A stretch of 64,000 nt of DNA from Ktedonobacter racemifer DSM 44963 (GCF_000178855.1 NZ_ADVG01000002.1:992001-1056000); one strand, 5' to 3'; shown: positions 1 to 9,630, numbered from the stretch's first letter. Numbers and translations are program-made. The notes: generated from the sequence alone by a model not told the origin.

Positions 1-1
1 C

Positions 2-661
2 AAGGAGACGCCCCTACCACTGGAGGCACGGCGGCAATTCCGCTTTGGTCCCTTCATGCGCAAGTTCTTCTTCAAGCCCTCGCAGTATCCCGATCTCTCC
101 TGGGTCCTGCTGGCGCGCCTGCTGGTACAGATGGGCATCTGGACCATCTTCTACTTCCTACAATACTATGCCGACGACGTCCTGCACGTCTCGGGCGAGC
201 AGTTTATCGGCGGGCAGTTCCTCCCCGTCCTGCTTATCGCCTCGCTGCCGACCTCCCTGCTGGCGGGCTGGGCCTCCGACCGCTGGGGACGCAAGGGCCT
301 GGTCTACCTCTCGGGCGCGATGATGACGCTGGTCTGCATCCTCTTCATCTTCTTCCAGTCCACCAGCATCTCGCTCATCGCCGCCCTCTTCTTCGGCATT
401 GGCTATGGTGCCTACTCCAGCGTGGACTGGGCGCTCGTCGCCGACGCCCTGCCACCCACCGACGAGGCAGGCAAGTTCCTTGGCATCTGGTCCGCCATGG
501 GCATCCTACCGCAGGTCGTGGGCATCGCCATCGGCGGCATCCTGCTCCAACTCCTACACAACACGCCCAACCACCTTGGCTATACGACACTCTTCGCTGT
601 GACCGTGATCTACTTCGCCCTCGGCACCGCCGTGATTTACCAGGTGAAGGGCGTGAAATAA
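2..661 (+). CDS. MFS transporter, C-terminal part (cut by window edge)
   Basis: The reading frame is open to the left edge, so the N-terminal half lies outside the window; an internal ATG at 56 is not the real start. The visible 219 residues hold about five to six hydrophobic segments, a loop motif GWASDRWGRK typical of the major facilitator cytoplasmic loop, and the string GYGAYSSVDWALVAD. The same string (GYGAYQSVDWALVAD) is in the permease at 19611-21113, so the two are paralogues. It should be an inner-membrane secondary transporter. The substrate cannot be told from sequence. Homology is clear and function is unresolved. Confidence 0.85.
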   Translation, partial: KETPLPLEARRQFRFGPFMRKFFFKPSQYPDLSWVLLARLLVQMGIWTIFYFLQYYADDVLHVSGEQFIGGQFLPVLLIASLPTSLLAGWASDRWGRKGLVYLSGAMMTLVCILFIFFQSTSISLIAALFFGIGYGAYSSVDWALVADALPPTDEAGKFLGIWSAMGILPQVVGIAIGGILLQLLHNTPNHLGYTTLFAVTVIYFALGTAVIYQVKGVK

Positions 662-669
662 AGTACAAG

Positions 670-1605
670 TTAGTTGCTTTCAATTATTTTCAGGCCGCGC
701 AGGTTGAGCATGGCGTAAAGGGCGCCCAGGATGAAGAGCAGGCTCGCCATGATATAAATGGTGTCGTATATGTCGAAGATGAATGTGAGCAGGTTGGCAT
801 GGAAACTGATAAAGAGTGTTGCCAGCAGGCCCGACAGGGAGATTGAGGTCAGGCTAAATAGCGTCTGGCTGGTGCTAAACACGCTCTCGACACGCCCCAT
901 GAGATGTCGCGGAATAATGTACATTAGCAAGGGGCCAAGCGCGGTGTTGAGCGCTCCAAGCGGCAGGCCAACCAGGAACAGGAAGATCAAGGCGGGGCAG
1001 AGCGTGTTCTGCAACGCGAAGAGTATGAACATGATGCCTGTAATATAGAGGCTCAGCCAGTAGACACGCACTGAGCCCAGGTATCGCACCAGCAACCCGG
1101 CCAGGAGCGCACCAACAATTGAGCCCGCGCCAATCGCCATCGGTAGCGTACCAAATAGGCTCACGGACGCGTGCGTATGCCTCTGGAAGAAGAAAATCAG
1201 AATCGCGTCCAGGGCGCCCGTCCCTAGCGTGGCGATGAGCACCGAAAGAAATATCGTTAGCATCAAGTGATTCTCGCGGTAGAAGCGTATGCCTTCCTTC
1301 AGTTCACGCAAAAAGTCGGGCGCCTGCACGTTATCGTCCCTCTGTTTGCACAGACTATACCGCCAGACAAAGCGCCCTCCATACCACAGGGGCAGATGGT
1401 CGACCTGGCGGATGTGGAGCAGGCGGCCATCAACCTTTATGGGGGTAACAGCCGCGCATCGCCTGCTCGAACAGCTCACGAGCCAGGCACGCCAGTGTAA
1501 CACTCCCGTGACAAAAGAAGTCGTCATTTCCAAAGGCGACTCACGCTGGCGCCAGGCAGAGGAGGATTCAGTGCTCTGACCTGAACATCCTCGCGGCACG
1601 CACAA
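670..1605 (-). pseudogene. Decayed MFS efflux-type permease, N-terminal half lost
   Basis: From about residue 68 onward the frame reads as the C-terminal half of an MFS permease of the MFS_3/macrolide-efflux type: a cytoplasmic linker with ELKEGIRFYRENHLMLTIF followed by six hydrophobic segments, ending at LRGLKIIESN. The preceding ~65 residues (genomic ~1400-1605) are Ser/Arg/Trp-rich, have no membrane character and do not look like the first six helices such a protein needs. A full member is about 400-430 residues, so roughly half is missing. The break lies next to a 5'-truncated dnaB fragment on the other strand, which suggests one deletion or rearrangement removed both 5' ends. Confidence 0.7.
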
Positions 1606-2324
1606 GCATTGGCAAAACAGCCTTTGCCATTAACCTGGCCTATAACGCGGCGATACGCGGCAAAAGGCGCGTTGGCATCTTTAGTCTGGAGATGAACCGG
1701 GAGCAACTGGCACAGCGCTTCGTGGCCCTGGACTCGGGTATTCAACAGCAGACGCTGCGCATGGGCGATTTTGACGACGAGCACTGGGCACCCCTTGTCG
1801 CCACCATCGGCAAGCTCTCAGATCTGGGCGAGCACGGCATTCGCATAGACGATACCCCAGGTATCACGCTTACCCAGATGCGTAGCCGCGCCCGGCGCTG
1901 GATCGCTGAGTATAACATCGAGCTGATTATCGTGGATTACCTGCAACTCGTGAACACCGGCGAGAAGAAGGGCTTCGAGAATCGCCAGCAGGAGGTCGCG
2001 ACCATTAGCCGTCAACTCAAGGCCATGGCGCGCGAGCTGAATGTGCCCGTGCTGGCCCTGGCGCAGCTCTCACGCGCCCTGGAGGCACGCCAATCTAAAG
2101 TGCCCATCCTCTCGGACCTGCGCGAGAGCGGCGGCATCGAGAACGACGCCGATGTGGTGATGTTCATCTACCGTGACGAGGTTTATAATCCCGACACTAC
2201 GCGCCGTGGCGAGACCGATATCATCATCGCCAAGCAGCGCAACGGGCCCCTCGGCGAGGTCACCCTCAACTTCGACCAGGATAAGTCCCGCTTCAGCAAC
2301 CCCACCAGCGCCGCCCACAACTAG
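1578..2324 (+). pseudogene. dnaB: DnaB replicative helicase, C-terminal RecA-domain fragment
   Basis: In-frame translation from 1578 (the frame is open from 1512 with no good start) gives DLNILAARTSIGKTAFAINLA, a Walker A region of DnaB with SIGKT in place of the usual SMGKT. It continues through the Walker B strand LIIVDYLQLV, the LAQLSRALE motif and the C-terminal RNGPLGEVTLNFD segment. The N-terminal primase-interacting domain and linker are absent: about 250 residues are seen where DnaB has about 450. The first ATG (1692) lies after Walker A, so a protein starting there could not bind ATP. It is best read as a relic of a duplicated or rearranged dnaB rather than the working replicative helicase. 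Confidence 0.75.
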
Positions 2325-2371
2325 TAGCCGCGTACGCCAGTAGCAGGCCCGCTACTGGCGTACGCGGCTAC
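2324..2371. terminator. Bidirectional 21-bp hairpin between convergent genes
   Basis: Perfect inverted repeat 2324-2344 / 2351-2371 with a 6-nt loop. The dnaB fragment's stop (2322-2324) and the stop of the STAND gene (2368-2370) lie at or inside the stem ends. The right arm recurs with one mismatch at 4901-4921, upstream of the STAND gene. It probably terminates both genes. Confidence 0.7.
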
Positions 2372-4803
2372 CTGTGTTTCTTTTTGCGGTGGGCCTTGCC
2401 GGAATGCTTGCCGCCTTGCTTGAAGGAGAGAGGGCGCGAGGCTCTGGTTTGGGCCTCCTCCTGAGAGAGATGGGAGATGACGTCCATGTACTTCTCCATC
2501 AATTCGATTGTCTCGGGGTGGCCCACACCCAGGCGCTTCTCATAATTGGTCAGCGTCTGCTTCAGGAGCTTCTCGGCCTCCTCGTAGCGCCCGAGAATGT
2601 TGTAGACCATACCAAGATTGCCGCGCATCTTATCAAGCTGGGCACTGTTAGCGCCATAGCGCCGGCTGGAGATTTCATAGCACTGCTTCATCAGCGGCAG
2701 GGCCTCTTCATAGCGCCCCTGGGCTGTGTACAGACTCGCCAGGTTATAGCGCCCTCCAACCAGGTTGAGGTCATCGGGTGGTACGAGCGGTGTGATCATC
2801 TCAAGCGATTTAAGATAGAGTGGCTCCGCCTCATCCAGGCGTCCCTGGTATTTGTAGGTGAGGGCCAGGTTCCCTAGAGCACCCACGGCTGGAAGCTGAT
2901 CAGACTTCCCCTGTTGCTCAAATAGCTCTAGAACGTGCTTAAAGAGGACCTCTGCCTCCTCATAGCGTGCCTCATGCAGAATCCCATGCCCAATCAGATT
3001 CAGCTTCATTGCCAACATCTCATCGTCAAGGTCATCCTTACGCAAGCCTGTTGGCGAGAACAAACGCCGGAAGAGATCATCCGCCTTCGCGTTCTGCTTC
3101 TGCCGCAGGTAGAAGAGGGCCGCGCTCCGTAGAATAAGATCCATAGTCGGAAACAGGCGCTTCGACTTGCGCGCAATCAGGGCCAGGGCGCGCTTATAGC
3201 ACTTCTCAGCCTCGCTTGCCTGCCCCATAAGGGCGTAGGCGTCGCCTAGCTGGCTGATATCTAAAGCCACGTTGGGGTGACTCTTGTCATAGAGCCTTGT
3301 GGTGATATCAACGGTGGCTCCCAGCAGTGGCTCCGCCTCGGCCGGCCGCACACGCTCCAGGAGATACATGCCCGCGTGGCGTGTCAGTTGCTCCACGTCA
3401 TGGGTGTAGAACTCCTCCTGCCTGATCCAGTCGAGACAGCGTACGATATGGGGCAGGAGAATGTCATGTTTATCCCAATGTTCGACGCTATAGCCTTTAG
3501 GCATGCACGTATTTAGGAGCACAATCACGGCATCCACCCATTGTCGCCTCGTCACCAGCGGATACTTGATGCGCGAGGTGCGCAAACGCTCGCTGATAGG
3601 ACGCTTGTCTGGCTTCTCCTCGTCCTGCTTTTCAGGGAGCAATGTACGCACAGCCTGCTGGACCAGGGGGTGCAACGAGAACCAGGCGTTCCTGCTATCA
3701 CGAGTGAGTAGGCCGTAACTCGCCAGCAGGTCTACGGTCTTCTTCCACTCACGCTCATTTTTGGCCACAGGTCCCAACACAGGCCCCAGAGAGGCGTGCT
3801 CATCTTGAAAGAGCCGCTCGGGAATATCATTGGGCGCGAGGAAAGCACAGAAACGCAGCAGGGCCTGCGCAGCCGGGTGAAGCGCTTCAATAGAAAAAAA
3901 GGTCAAGGAGAAGACAGCAAACAAGGCAAGTGAGAATGCTGCTAATTCCTGTGACACAGCCACCGACGCCTGAAGCGCTTTCTGATACATCTGTTGAAAG
4001 TCTGCTAGCGAGAGTTTACTCTCCTTGATATAAGCGCCAGCCAGGTTCAGGGTCAGCGGGAGGCCCGCCAGGTCACGCGCGATCTGCAACGCCAGCTCGC
4101 GATCCTCAGGTAAAGCCTTTCCCAGCGGATCCCCCAGGACGATACGGGAGGCGCGACGTAGCAGTAGCAAGGCTCCATCCTCAGGGGTTAGAGCCTCCAC
4201 TGCCAGTGTGCTTGCTACATCTTCAGGCAATGGCTCTCGCGTCGTGAGCAGAACGTGACCCTGGCTTTTGGCGGGCAGCAGTTCCTGCAACAGTTCCAGG
4301 TCCGTGATATCATCGGCGATCAGCAGCCAGTCGTGCTGCTTCTCCAGCCAGGCGCGCAGATCTTTTATGAGCGCAGACTGGTTCTTATCCTCATAACTTG
4401 TGATATCAGCCTCGAAGGCGATCAGATTACATGAAGCAAAGAACGTTGAGCGATTGCGAGCGTTGAACCAGAGGATGTCCTTATACTCCTTTTTGTAGTG
4501 GTTGGCATATTCCTGCGTGAGCTGCGTCTTACCCACGCCTGCCGGGCCACACAGGGCCAGCATATCCGTATCTTTGGAGCGCAAACGGCTATGCATCTCT
4601 TTGAGAGCACTCGCACGCCCTGTAAAAAATGGGTTATGATCAAAGGGCGTTGTCTCTTCAAGCATCAGCTCTTTGAGCAGGGGATCGTCGGGAGCAATAA
4701 TCTTGATAAATTTTGCCAGATCGCTTTCGCCACTCAGTCCTGGCGTCAGTTTCTCTTTGCGCGATCTCTTATTACCTTCATCCATAGCACCGCATCCCTT
4801 CAT
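2368..4803 (-). CDS. STAND (NB-ARC-like) ATPase with C-terminal TPR repeats
   Basis: 811 residues. After a charged N-terminal tail, FFTGRASALKEMHSRL introduces an NTPase module with Walker A GPAGVGKTQL (about residues 85-94), Walker B-like WLLIADD and the sensor strand HVLLTTRE, as in NB-ARC/AP-ATPases. A helical middle region is followed from about residue 470 by at least six tetratricopeptide units (ALMGQASEAEKCYKRAL, YQGRLDEAEPLYLKSL, ILGRYEEAEKLLKQTL). STAND proteins of this AfsR/SARP-like build are ATP-driven switches that assemble on ligand or protein recognition by the repeats. No effector domain or DNA-binding N-terminus is seen, so it may be a regulator, scaffold or defence sensor. 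The C-terminus is Lys/Arg/His-rich. MDEGNKRS (4785) is an alternative start. Confidence 0.85.
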   Translation of the reverse strand: MKGCGAMDEGNKRSRKEKLTPGLSGESDLAKFIKIIAPDDPLLKELMLEETTPFDHNPFFTGRASALKEMHSRLRSKDTDMLALCGPAGVGKTQLTQEYANHYKKEYKDILWFNARNRSTFFASCNLIAFEADITSYEDKNQSALIKDLRAWLEKQHDWLLIADDITDLELLQELLPAKSQGHVLLTTREPLPEDVASTLAVEALTPEDGALLLLRRASRIVLGDPLGKALPEDRELALQIARDLAGLPLTLNLAGAYIKESKLSLADFQQMYQKALQASVAVSQELAAFSLALFAVFSLTFFSIEALHPAAQALLRFCAFLAPNDIPERLFQDEHASLGPVLGPVAKNEREWKKTVDLLASYGLLTRDSRNAWFSLHPLVQQAVRTLLPEKQDEEKPDKRPISERLRTSRIKYPLVTRRQWVDAVIVLLNTCMPKGYSVEHWDKHDILLPHIVRCLDWIRQEEFYTHDVEQLTRHAGMYLLERVRPAEAEPLLGATVDITTRLYDKSHPNVALDISQLGDAYALMGQASEAEKCYKRALALIARKSKRLFPTMDLILRSAALFYLRQKQNAKADDLFRRLFSPTGLRKDDLDDEMLAMKLNLIGHGILHEARYEEAEVLFKHVLELFEQQGKSDQLPAVGALGNLALTYKYQGRLDEAEPLYLKSLEMITPLVPPDDLNLVGGRYNLASLYTAQGRYEEALPLMKQCYEISSRRYGANSAQLDKMRGNLGMVYNILGRYEEAEKLLKQTLTNYEKRLGVGHPETIELMEKYMDVISHLSQEEAQTRASRPLSFKQGGKHSGKAHRKKKHR

Positions 4804-4927
4804 CTTCGCCTAAACATGTCCAGTTATGTTATATTCACATTGTATCTACGCCTGTTGACTGCAGTATAATCCCTTCGCCGCCACATGGCAAGCTCACCCG
4901 CTACTGGCATACGCGGCTACTGTAACC

Positions 4928-4986
4928 GGGTAAGGGTGTGTGATGGTGGGCTGGCGGAGCCAGCCCACCATCACACACCCTTACCC
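4928..4986. repeat. Long hairpin repeat, 28-bp stem, GGA loop
   Basis: Perfect inverted repeat 4928-4955 / 4959-4986 beginning GGGTAAGGGTGTG. It overlaps the last two codons of the S9 peptidase gene and probably terminates it. It belongs to the long-hairpin family described in the findings. The segment 4901-4921 just to its left repeats one arm of the hairpin at 2324-2371. Confidence 0.85.
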
Positions 4987-7068
4987 CTCATATTCCTCGG
5001 GGTGAATCTGGATGTATTGCTCGAACCAGGCGAGCATGTGCTCACGCATGGACATGGATTGGCTGGGTTTGGGAGTACCACCGTGCCAGGCACCGGGGAC
5101 GCGTACCAGGTCGACGGGGACCTGGCCCATGAGTTTCAGCGCCATGTAGAACTGCTCGGATTGTTCGCTGGGGCAGCGCAGGTCGTTCTCGGGATGGATG
5201 AAGCGCGTGGGCGTGGTGACACGGGCAGCGGCGTTGAGCGGCGAGCGCTCATAGTAATAGGCGGCGCGCTCCTCGTCCCAGGGAAAGCCTTTGGACTCAT
5301 AGGTCATCCAGGGACCAATATCAGAGGTGCCGACGAAGCTGGCCAGGTTGGAGATACCCGCGCGTGGTACTGCCGCCTTGAAGCGCTCGGTATGCCCGAT
5401 GATATACATGGTCATGTAGCCGCCATAGCTATAGCCCGTGACCACGAGACGCTCAGGGTCGGCCACACCCCGCTCGATGCAGGCATCCACGCCGCGCATG
5501 ATATCCTCGAAGTCCTTGCCGCCCCAGTCACCCAGCACGCCACGCAGGAAGGCCTCACCATGCCCGGTACTGCCATGAGGATTGCAATAGAAGATGGCAT
5601 AGCCCCGCGCCGCGAGATAGGCGTCATAGGGACTACGCCCATCACCATAGCCCCAGTGAGGACCGCCATGGATCTGCACCAGCAGCGGGTAGCGCACCCC
5701 CTCTTTCGCCCCGATGGGATAGACCAGCCAGCCATCGATCTCCTCGCCCTCCGCGCCCTCGTAGCTGAATTTCTCGACTCTCGGCCAGGTAAGGTCGCGC
5801 ATGAGATCGTCGTAGAGCCTGGTCAGGCGCTTTGGCTCGCCCTCGCCCTCCAGGGGCAAGCGATAGAACTCACAGGGATGCTGTGCCTGCTCCTGCGCCA
5901 CCAGCAGACCACGCTCCCCCGGCAGAAGGTGCAGATAATACGTAATACCCTCGCTCGTCAGCTTCTTCAACGTGCGCCAGACGACCTCCAGACGGTAGAC
6001 ATGTGCCTGCCCACGCTCGGAGGCGATAAAATAGATGGCCTGCCCATCGTGGCTCCACTGGGGCTTGTAGGGGCCAGGCATGCCGAAGTGGCCGCCAACC
6101 CAGGCCGAGGTTGCCAGATCCAGGTCAGGAGTCAGCAGTAGCGTGCGGTCGCCAACATTTCCCCGGCGCGTCACGAGGTAGAGCCGGGCCAGGCTGCGCG
6201 CGATCCGCTCATCCTGGTCCGCCACGACCATCGCCATCTGGCCGTCTGGCGACCAGGAGAAAGACTCAATGGCCAGTTTCCCCTCGGTCAGGCAGCGCTC
6301 CTCACCGCTCACGGGATCAATTGCCCAGAGATCGCGGACCCAGATGCCCATAAAGCGATCCTCGCGCCGGTTGCTCAAGACGCCGATCTCCTGGCTATCA
6401 GGCGTCCAGACGGGCTGAGCGTGCTCATAGCGTCCCCGCGTCAGGCGGCGAATCTGCGCCGGATCTACCGAACCATTCTCGCCAGGGGCGGGCATGGCAA
6501 AGAGGTGGGCCTGCGTGTCATAGTAGCCTCGCCCATCACTGCGGTAATCAGGATCATTAACGACGCGCAGGCGGTAGCGCCGCTCCTCATCACGCTTCTT
6601 ACGCTCGGACTCGGAGAGACTCTTGAGGCCAACGAGCAGGTCGTCCTCGTCCTCTAGCTCAGCGGAGGCGGCAAAGGCGATCCAGCGCCCATCGGGCGAC
6701 CAGGTGGCCTCGTTGACGCCATGCAGCATCGTAGTGAGCTTGCGCGCCTCCCCACCATCGGTATCAATCAGCCAGAGCTGGTTCTGCTCCCCCTCGCGAT
6801 CCGAGAGGAAGAGCAGGCGCCGGCTATCAGGCGCCCAGGTCGGGAAAGACTCGCTCTTCACGCTCCTGGTCAATTGGCGTGGCTCGCCCTCGGCCTGCCC
6901 CTGCTCATCAAGGCGCAAGAGATAGAGCGCGCTGCGCAGCGTATCCTCCTCGCGCTCCGCGTAGTGCATCTCAAAGGCCACGCGCCTGCCATCGGGCGAG
7001 ACCGCGACCTGCCCCAGCGTGCGCAGCGACCAGAGATCCTCCACGCTAAACTTCCGTGCAACTGACAT
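4981..7068 (-). CDS. S9 family prolyl-oligopeptidase / acylaminoacyl-type peptidase
   Basis: 695 residues, the usual length for the family. The N-terminal ~400 residues form a WD/PD40-like beta-propeller (repeated SPDGR, WSPDG and APDSRR blades) that gates access to the active site. The C-terminal alpha/beta-hydrolase has the nucleophile in GYSYGGYM (Ser about 547), the acid in HPENDLRCP (Asp about 629) and the base in PGAWHGG (His about 662). The full triad predicts an active serine peptidase cleaving short peptides or acyl-amino acids. No signal peptide, so cytosolic. It is divergent from the sigma-factor gene and ends inside a long hairpin. Confidence 0.93.
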   Translation of the reverse strand: MSVARKFSVEDLWSLRTLGQVAVSPDGRRVAFEMHYAEREEDTLRSALYLLRLDEQGQAEGEPRQLTRSVKSESFPTWAPDSRRLLFLSDREGEQNQLWLIDTDGGEARKLTTMLHGVNEATWSPDGRWIAFAASAELEDEDDLLVGLKSLSESERKKRDEERRYRLRVVNDPDYRSDGRGYYDTQAHLFAMPAPGENGSVDPAQIRRLTRGRYEHAQPVWTPDSQEIGVLSNRREDRFMGIWVRDLWAIDPVSGEERCLTEGKLAIESFSWSPDGQMAMVVADQDERIARSLARLYLVTRRGNVGDRTLLLTPDLDLATSAWVGGHFGMPGPYKPQWSHDGQAIYFIASERGQAHVYRLEVVWRTLKKLTSEGITYYLHLLPGERGLLVAQEQAQHPCEFYRLPLEGEGEPKRLTRLYDDLMRDLTWPRVEKFSYEGAEGEEIDGWLVYPIGAKEGVRYPLLVQIHGGPHWGYGDGRSPYDAYLAARGYAIFYCNPHGSTGHGEAFLRGVLGDWGGKDFEDIMRGVDACIERGVADPERLVVTGYSYGGYMTMYIIGHTERFKAAVPRAGISNLASFVGTSDIGPWMTYESKGFPWDEERAAYYYERSPLNAAARVTTPTRFIHPENDLRCPSEQSEQFYMALKLMGQVPVDLVRVPGAWHGGTPKPSQSMSMREHMLAWFEQYIQIHPEEYEG

Positions 7069-7190
7069 ACAACTATCCTCTCTTTACACATGCAGGTTTA
7101 TTCATTCTCAGGATACATTACAGGAGGAGAAAAAGGTAAGAGTAGGACATGCAGGCATGTAACGTTTTGCCCACTCTGACGTTGCATTGG

Positions 7191-7204
7191 TTGAGATATC
7201 TCAA
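7191..7204. promoter_or_regulatory. 14-bp palindrome in divergent promoter region
   Basis: TTGAGATATCTCAA is a perfect palindrome in the 181-bp gap between the divergent peptidase and ECF sigma genes. It is a candidate operator; no matching regulator is identified here. Confidence 0.35.
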
Positions 7205-7249
7205 GAGACAAATACAAACGAGGAAAAGAAGTTGCTACATAAAGGAAAC

Positions 7250-7801
7250 ATGGATGTTCCCATCCCGCTCCCCCTCTGGGGAGACGCCTCGCTGTGTGCT
7301 CAACTCTACCGTGAATGTGCGCCCAAACTGCTGGCCTATCTACGGCGGCATGTGCCCGCGCAGGAGGACGCGGAAGACCTGCTACTCGAAGTCTTTCTCT
7401 CCGCGTTGGAGCACGAAGCGCGCCTGGCGAACCTGGACGAGGATGAGCGACGCGCCTGGCTGGGAACAGTGGCACGCAACCGCGTCTTTGACTTTCACCG
7501 GCGCACACGCAAACGTTCCATCCTCCCACTGGAGAGAGCCGAGGATACCCCCGGCCATAGTTGGGAACAGCCAGAAAATATGGCACTACGCCGCGAAACA
7601 TACACAACCTTGCACAACTCTATCCAGAATCTCTCCGCGATCCAGCAAGAGATACTACAATTGCGCTTCATACTCGGGTTGCGCAGCACAGAGATCGCCA
7701 GGGTGCTGCATAAGCGCGAAGGAGCTGTGAGGACCATGCTTTCGCGCACCTTAAACACCCTACGCGACCTCTATAAGCAGAAGGAAGGAGGAGTACAATG
7801 A
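7250..7801 (+). CDS. ECF-type RNA polymerase sigma factor
   Basis: 183 residues from the ATG at 7250, preceded by AAAGGAAAC; a longer frame from TTG at 7187 has no ribosome site. The region-2 helix is recognisable (CAPKLLAYLRRHVPAQEDAEDLLLEVFLSAL then RRAWLGTVARNRVFDFHR), and region 4 is a helix-turn-helix (LSAIQQEILQLRFILGLRSTEIARVLHKREGAVRTMLSRTL). There is no sigma 1.1 or 3, as expected for group 4. The stop overlaps the next start as ATGA, so the sigma factor and the membrane beta-propeller protein are translationally coupled. This is the usual arrangement for an ECF sigma and its anti-sigma partner. Confidence 0.92.
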   Translation: MDVPIPLPLWGDASLCAQLYRECAPKLLAYLRRHVPAQEDAEDLLLEVFLSALEHEARLANLDEDERRAWLGTVARNRVFDFHRRTRKRSILPLERAEDTPGHSWEQPENMALRRETYTTLHNSIQNLSAIQQEILQLRFILGLRSTEIARVLHKREGAVRTMLSRTLNTLRDLYKQKEGGVQ

Positions 7802-9369
7802 AAAACGAAGAACAGCGAAGCTTTTTTCTCCCCGCAGAAGTCGATGAGCAGATCGATGGCTACCTCGCGACAACGCCCACAAGTGGCCATACACCAAACG
7901 ACATCTATGCTCAGACAAGCGTGCGTGATGTACAGGCATACTTCGCACCACCCAGACAGGATGAAGCGCTAAACCGTGTCTGGCAGCGTTTCGCCGAGCA
8001 GCGAGCTAAAACATCTACCCTCCAGGCAGGCCAGCAATACCAGCAATCCGCGAAGATCCTTACGCTCGCAACAAAGGCCAGCTCTACACGCCAGAAAGCC
8101 AGCGGCCCATTCAGGCGACAGCTAAGCATCCTGGCCGCCGTGATCGTGGTCACCCTGCTTATTGGCAGCACACTGCTCCTATTCCAGCAAGGCAGGCACC
8201 CCAACAAGCAAGCAGGTCCAATAACCCGGCCAACAGCCATGCTCGCCCTGGTAAATCAGACCCTTTACCGCCTGGATACGCAAACCCACCACCCACTCTG
8301 GCAATTTCAGGCATCCGGGAGCAAGCCTGTGCTCTCTTCATTCCCTGGTCAGGTCATTGATGGCACCTACTACATCTGGGGTACTAACGGTAAGCAGTCA
8401 ACGCTTTACGCGCTCGACATAGCAAGCGGCAGGCTACGCTGGCAAAACAATGCCGCTAATATGGGAAGTATTGCCGTTTCTGGCAATACGGTCTACGTCT
8501 CGTCAGAAAAAGACAACTATCTGGAGGTCGTAGCGCTCAACGCCATGAGTGGCACTCAAAAATGGGAGCGACGCCTAGCCCAGGTAAAGAAAACAAACAC
8601 CGTTTTCCCGATGCCACCATTCATAAATCTATTGGCCGCCTCGGACACAGCAGTCTATGGGGCTGTAAACACACCAGAAACTCACAGCTCTCTACGCTTT
8701 GCCCTGAGCGCTCAGAATGGCCAGTTCATATGGCAGCGGAATGAGGTTTCTGATAATCCAGACTTCCAGAAGAGCTCGATCCAGGGCTTTCTCGTTGATG
8801 GCGTCCTGTGTGTAGTGCAAAGTATAGAAACACACCAAATTGAGCAAATTGATAAGAGCAATGGCCTCCTTCAGGGCTATGATGTTCAAAGCGGCAAACA
8901 ACTCTGGAGCAAGCCGCTTGACAATATACCATCAGAAGCAACATTGCTAAATGGCATCATTTACCTGAACACTGACGGCACCACTGTGTCGAAGAAAGGC
9001 AGCATCTATGCCTTCTCAGCCAGAGACGGGAACTTGCTCTGGCAGTATCATAGACGGGTAGCCAGTTCCTATCCCACAGTGACCGATAAAGGCATATACA
9101 CCAATCTTTATGAAAACGACAAGGCTGGGCAAACGCTGGTCGCGCTTGATACGAAGACAGGCAAGCAGCGCTGGACCTATGCCTTCCACGACCCAATCAC
9201 CGTTGAGTATCCCCCCGCAGCAGATGATAACCAGGTCTATCTCAGCCTGCCAGGAAACACCATCCAGATTCTGCGAGCATCAGATGGCAAAGCGCTTGGT
9301 TCGTTCAAAATAGATCCCCAGCACGTTGACCCGAATAATCGTGTTCTCTTGCAAGTAGTAACGCAGTAA
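7798..9369 (+). CDS. Membrane-anchored PQQ-type beta-propeller protein, putative anti-sigma sensor
   Basis: 523 residues. The cytosolic N-terminus (1-107) contains a DEALNRVWQRFAEQ helix; one membrane helix follows at about 109-129 (ILAAVIVVTLLIGSTLLLF). The extracytoplasmic part is a PQQ/pyrrolo-quinoline-like beta-propeller with blades such as LYALDIASGRLRWQN, VVALNAMSGTQKWER and LVALDTKTGKQRWTY. Coupling to the ECF gene implies it controls that sigma factor from the membrane. The N-terminus lacks the HxxxCxxC motif of zinc-binding anti-sigma domains, so binding must use another helical fold if it is an anti-sigma at all. The topology is supported by sequence and the regulatory role is inferred from context. 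Confidence 0.82.
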   Translation: MKNEEQRSFFLPAEVDEQIDGYLATTPTSGHTPNDIYAQTSVRDVQAYFAPPRQDEALNRVWQRFAEQRAKTSTLQAGQQYQQSAKILTLATKASSTRQKASGPFRRQLSILAAVIVVTLLIGSTLLLFQQGRHPNKQAGPITRPTAMLALVNQTLYRLDTQTHHPLWQFQASGSKPVLSSFPGQVIDGTYYIWGTNGKQSTLYALDIASGRLRWQNNAANMGSIAVSGNTVYVSSEKDNYLEVVALNAMSGTQKWERRLAQVKKTNTVFPMPPFINLLAASDTAVYGAVNTPETHSSLRFALSAQNGQFIWQRNEVSDNPDFQKSSIQGFLVDGVLCVVQSIETHQIEQIDKSNGLLQGYDVQSGKQLWSKPLDNIPSEATLLNGIIYLNTDGTTVSKKGSIYAFSARDGNLLWQYHRRVASSYPTVTDKGIYTNLYENDKAGQTLVALDTKTGKQRWTYAFHDPITVEYPPAADDNQVYLSLPGNTIQILRASDGKALGSFKIDPQHVDPNNRVLLQVVTQ

Positions 9370-9375
9370 AGCAGG

Positions 9376-9427
9376 CAAGCACACAAAAGGCGTCTCCGCT
9401 CGGGCGGAGACGCCTTTTGTGTGCTTG
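9376..9427. terminator. 24-bp stem terminator after the sigma/anti-sigma pair
   Basis: Perfect inverted repeat 9376-9399 / 9404-9427 with a TCGG loop, 7 bases after the stop codon. There is no strong T-run, so it may act mainly by structure. Confidence 0.7.
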
Positions 9428-9630
9428 AGCCAGCCTCATTTCAGCGACAAACTGCCTTGTTTTTGCTGGGGTCAGGCCAGTTTTCTCGTGTTTGTCACAA
9501 GCCATATAACAAAAAAGTAGCCGATGGAAGATGTCATTGTAGTGATTTATCATAGAAAGTTCATCAGTAGTTTCACGAATAAAACATATTTAACATGTTT
9601 TATGTGTGATATTGCAAGGGAAGAAACTTG

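Noticed and set aside
1267..1500. 77-codon + frame opposite the decayed MFS gene
   Set aside because: The first part is antisense to membrane helices; only the last ~40 codons look protein-like, too little to call a gene.
4885..6141. 418-codon + strand frame antisense to the S9 peptidase
   Set aside because: It is the complement of a G+C-rich gene with codon bias; it has no recognisable domain or ribosome site, while the minus frame has a complete catalytic triad.
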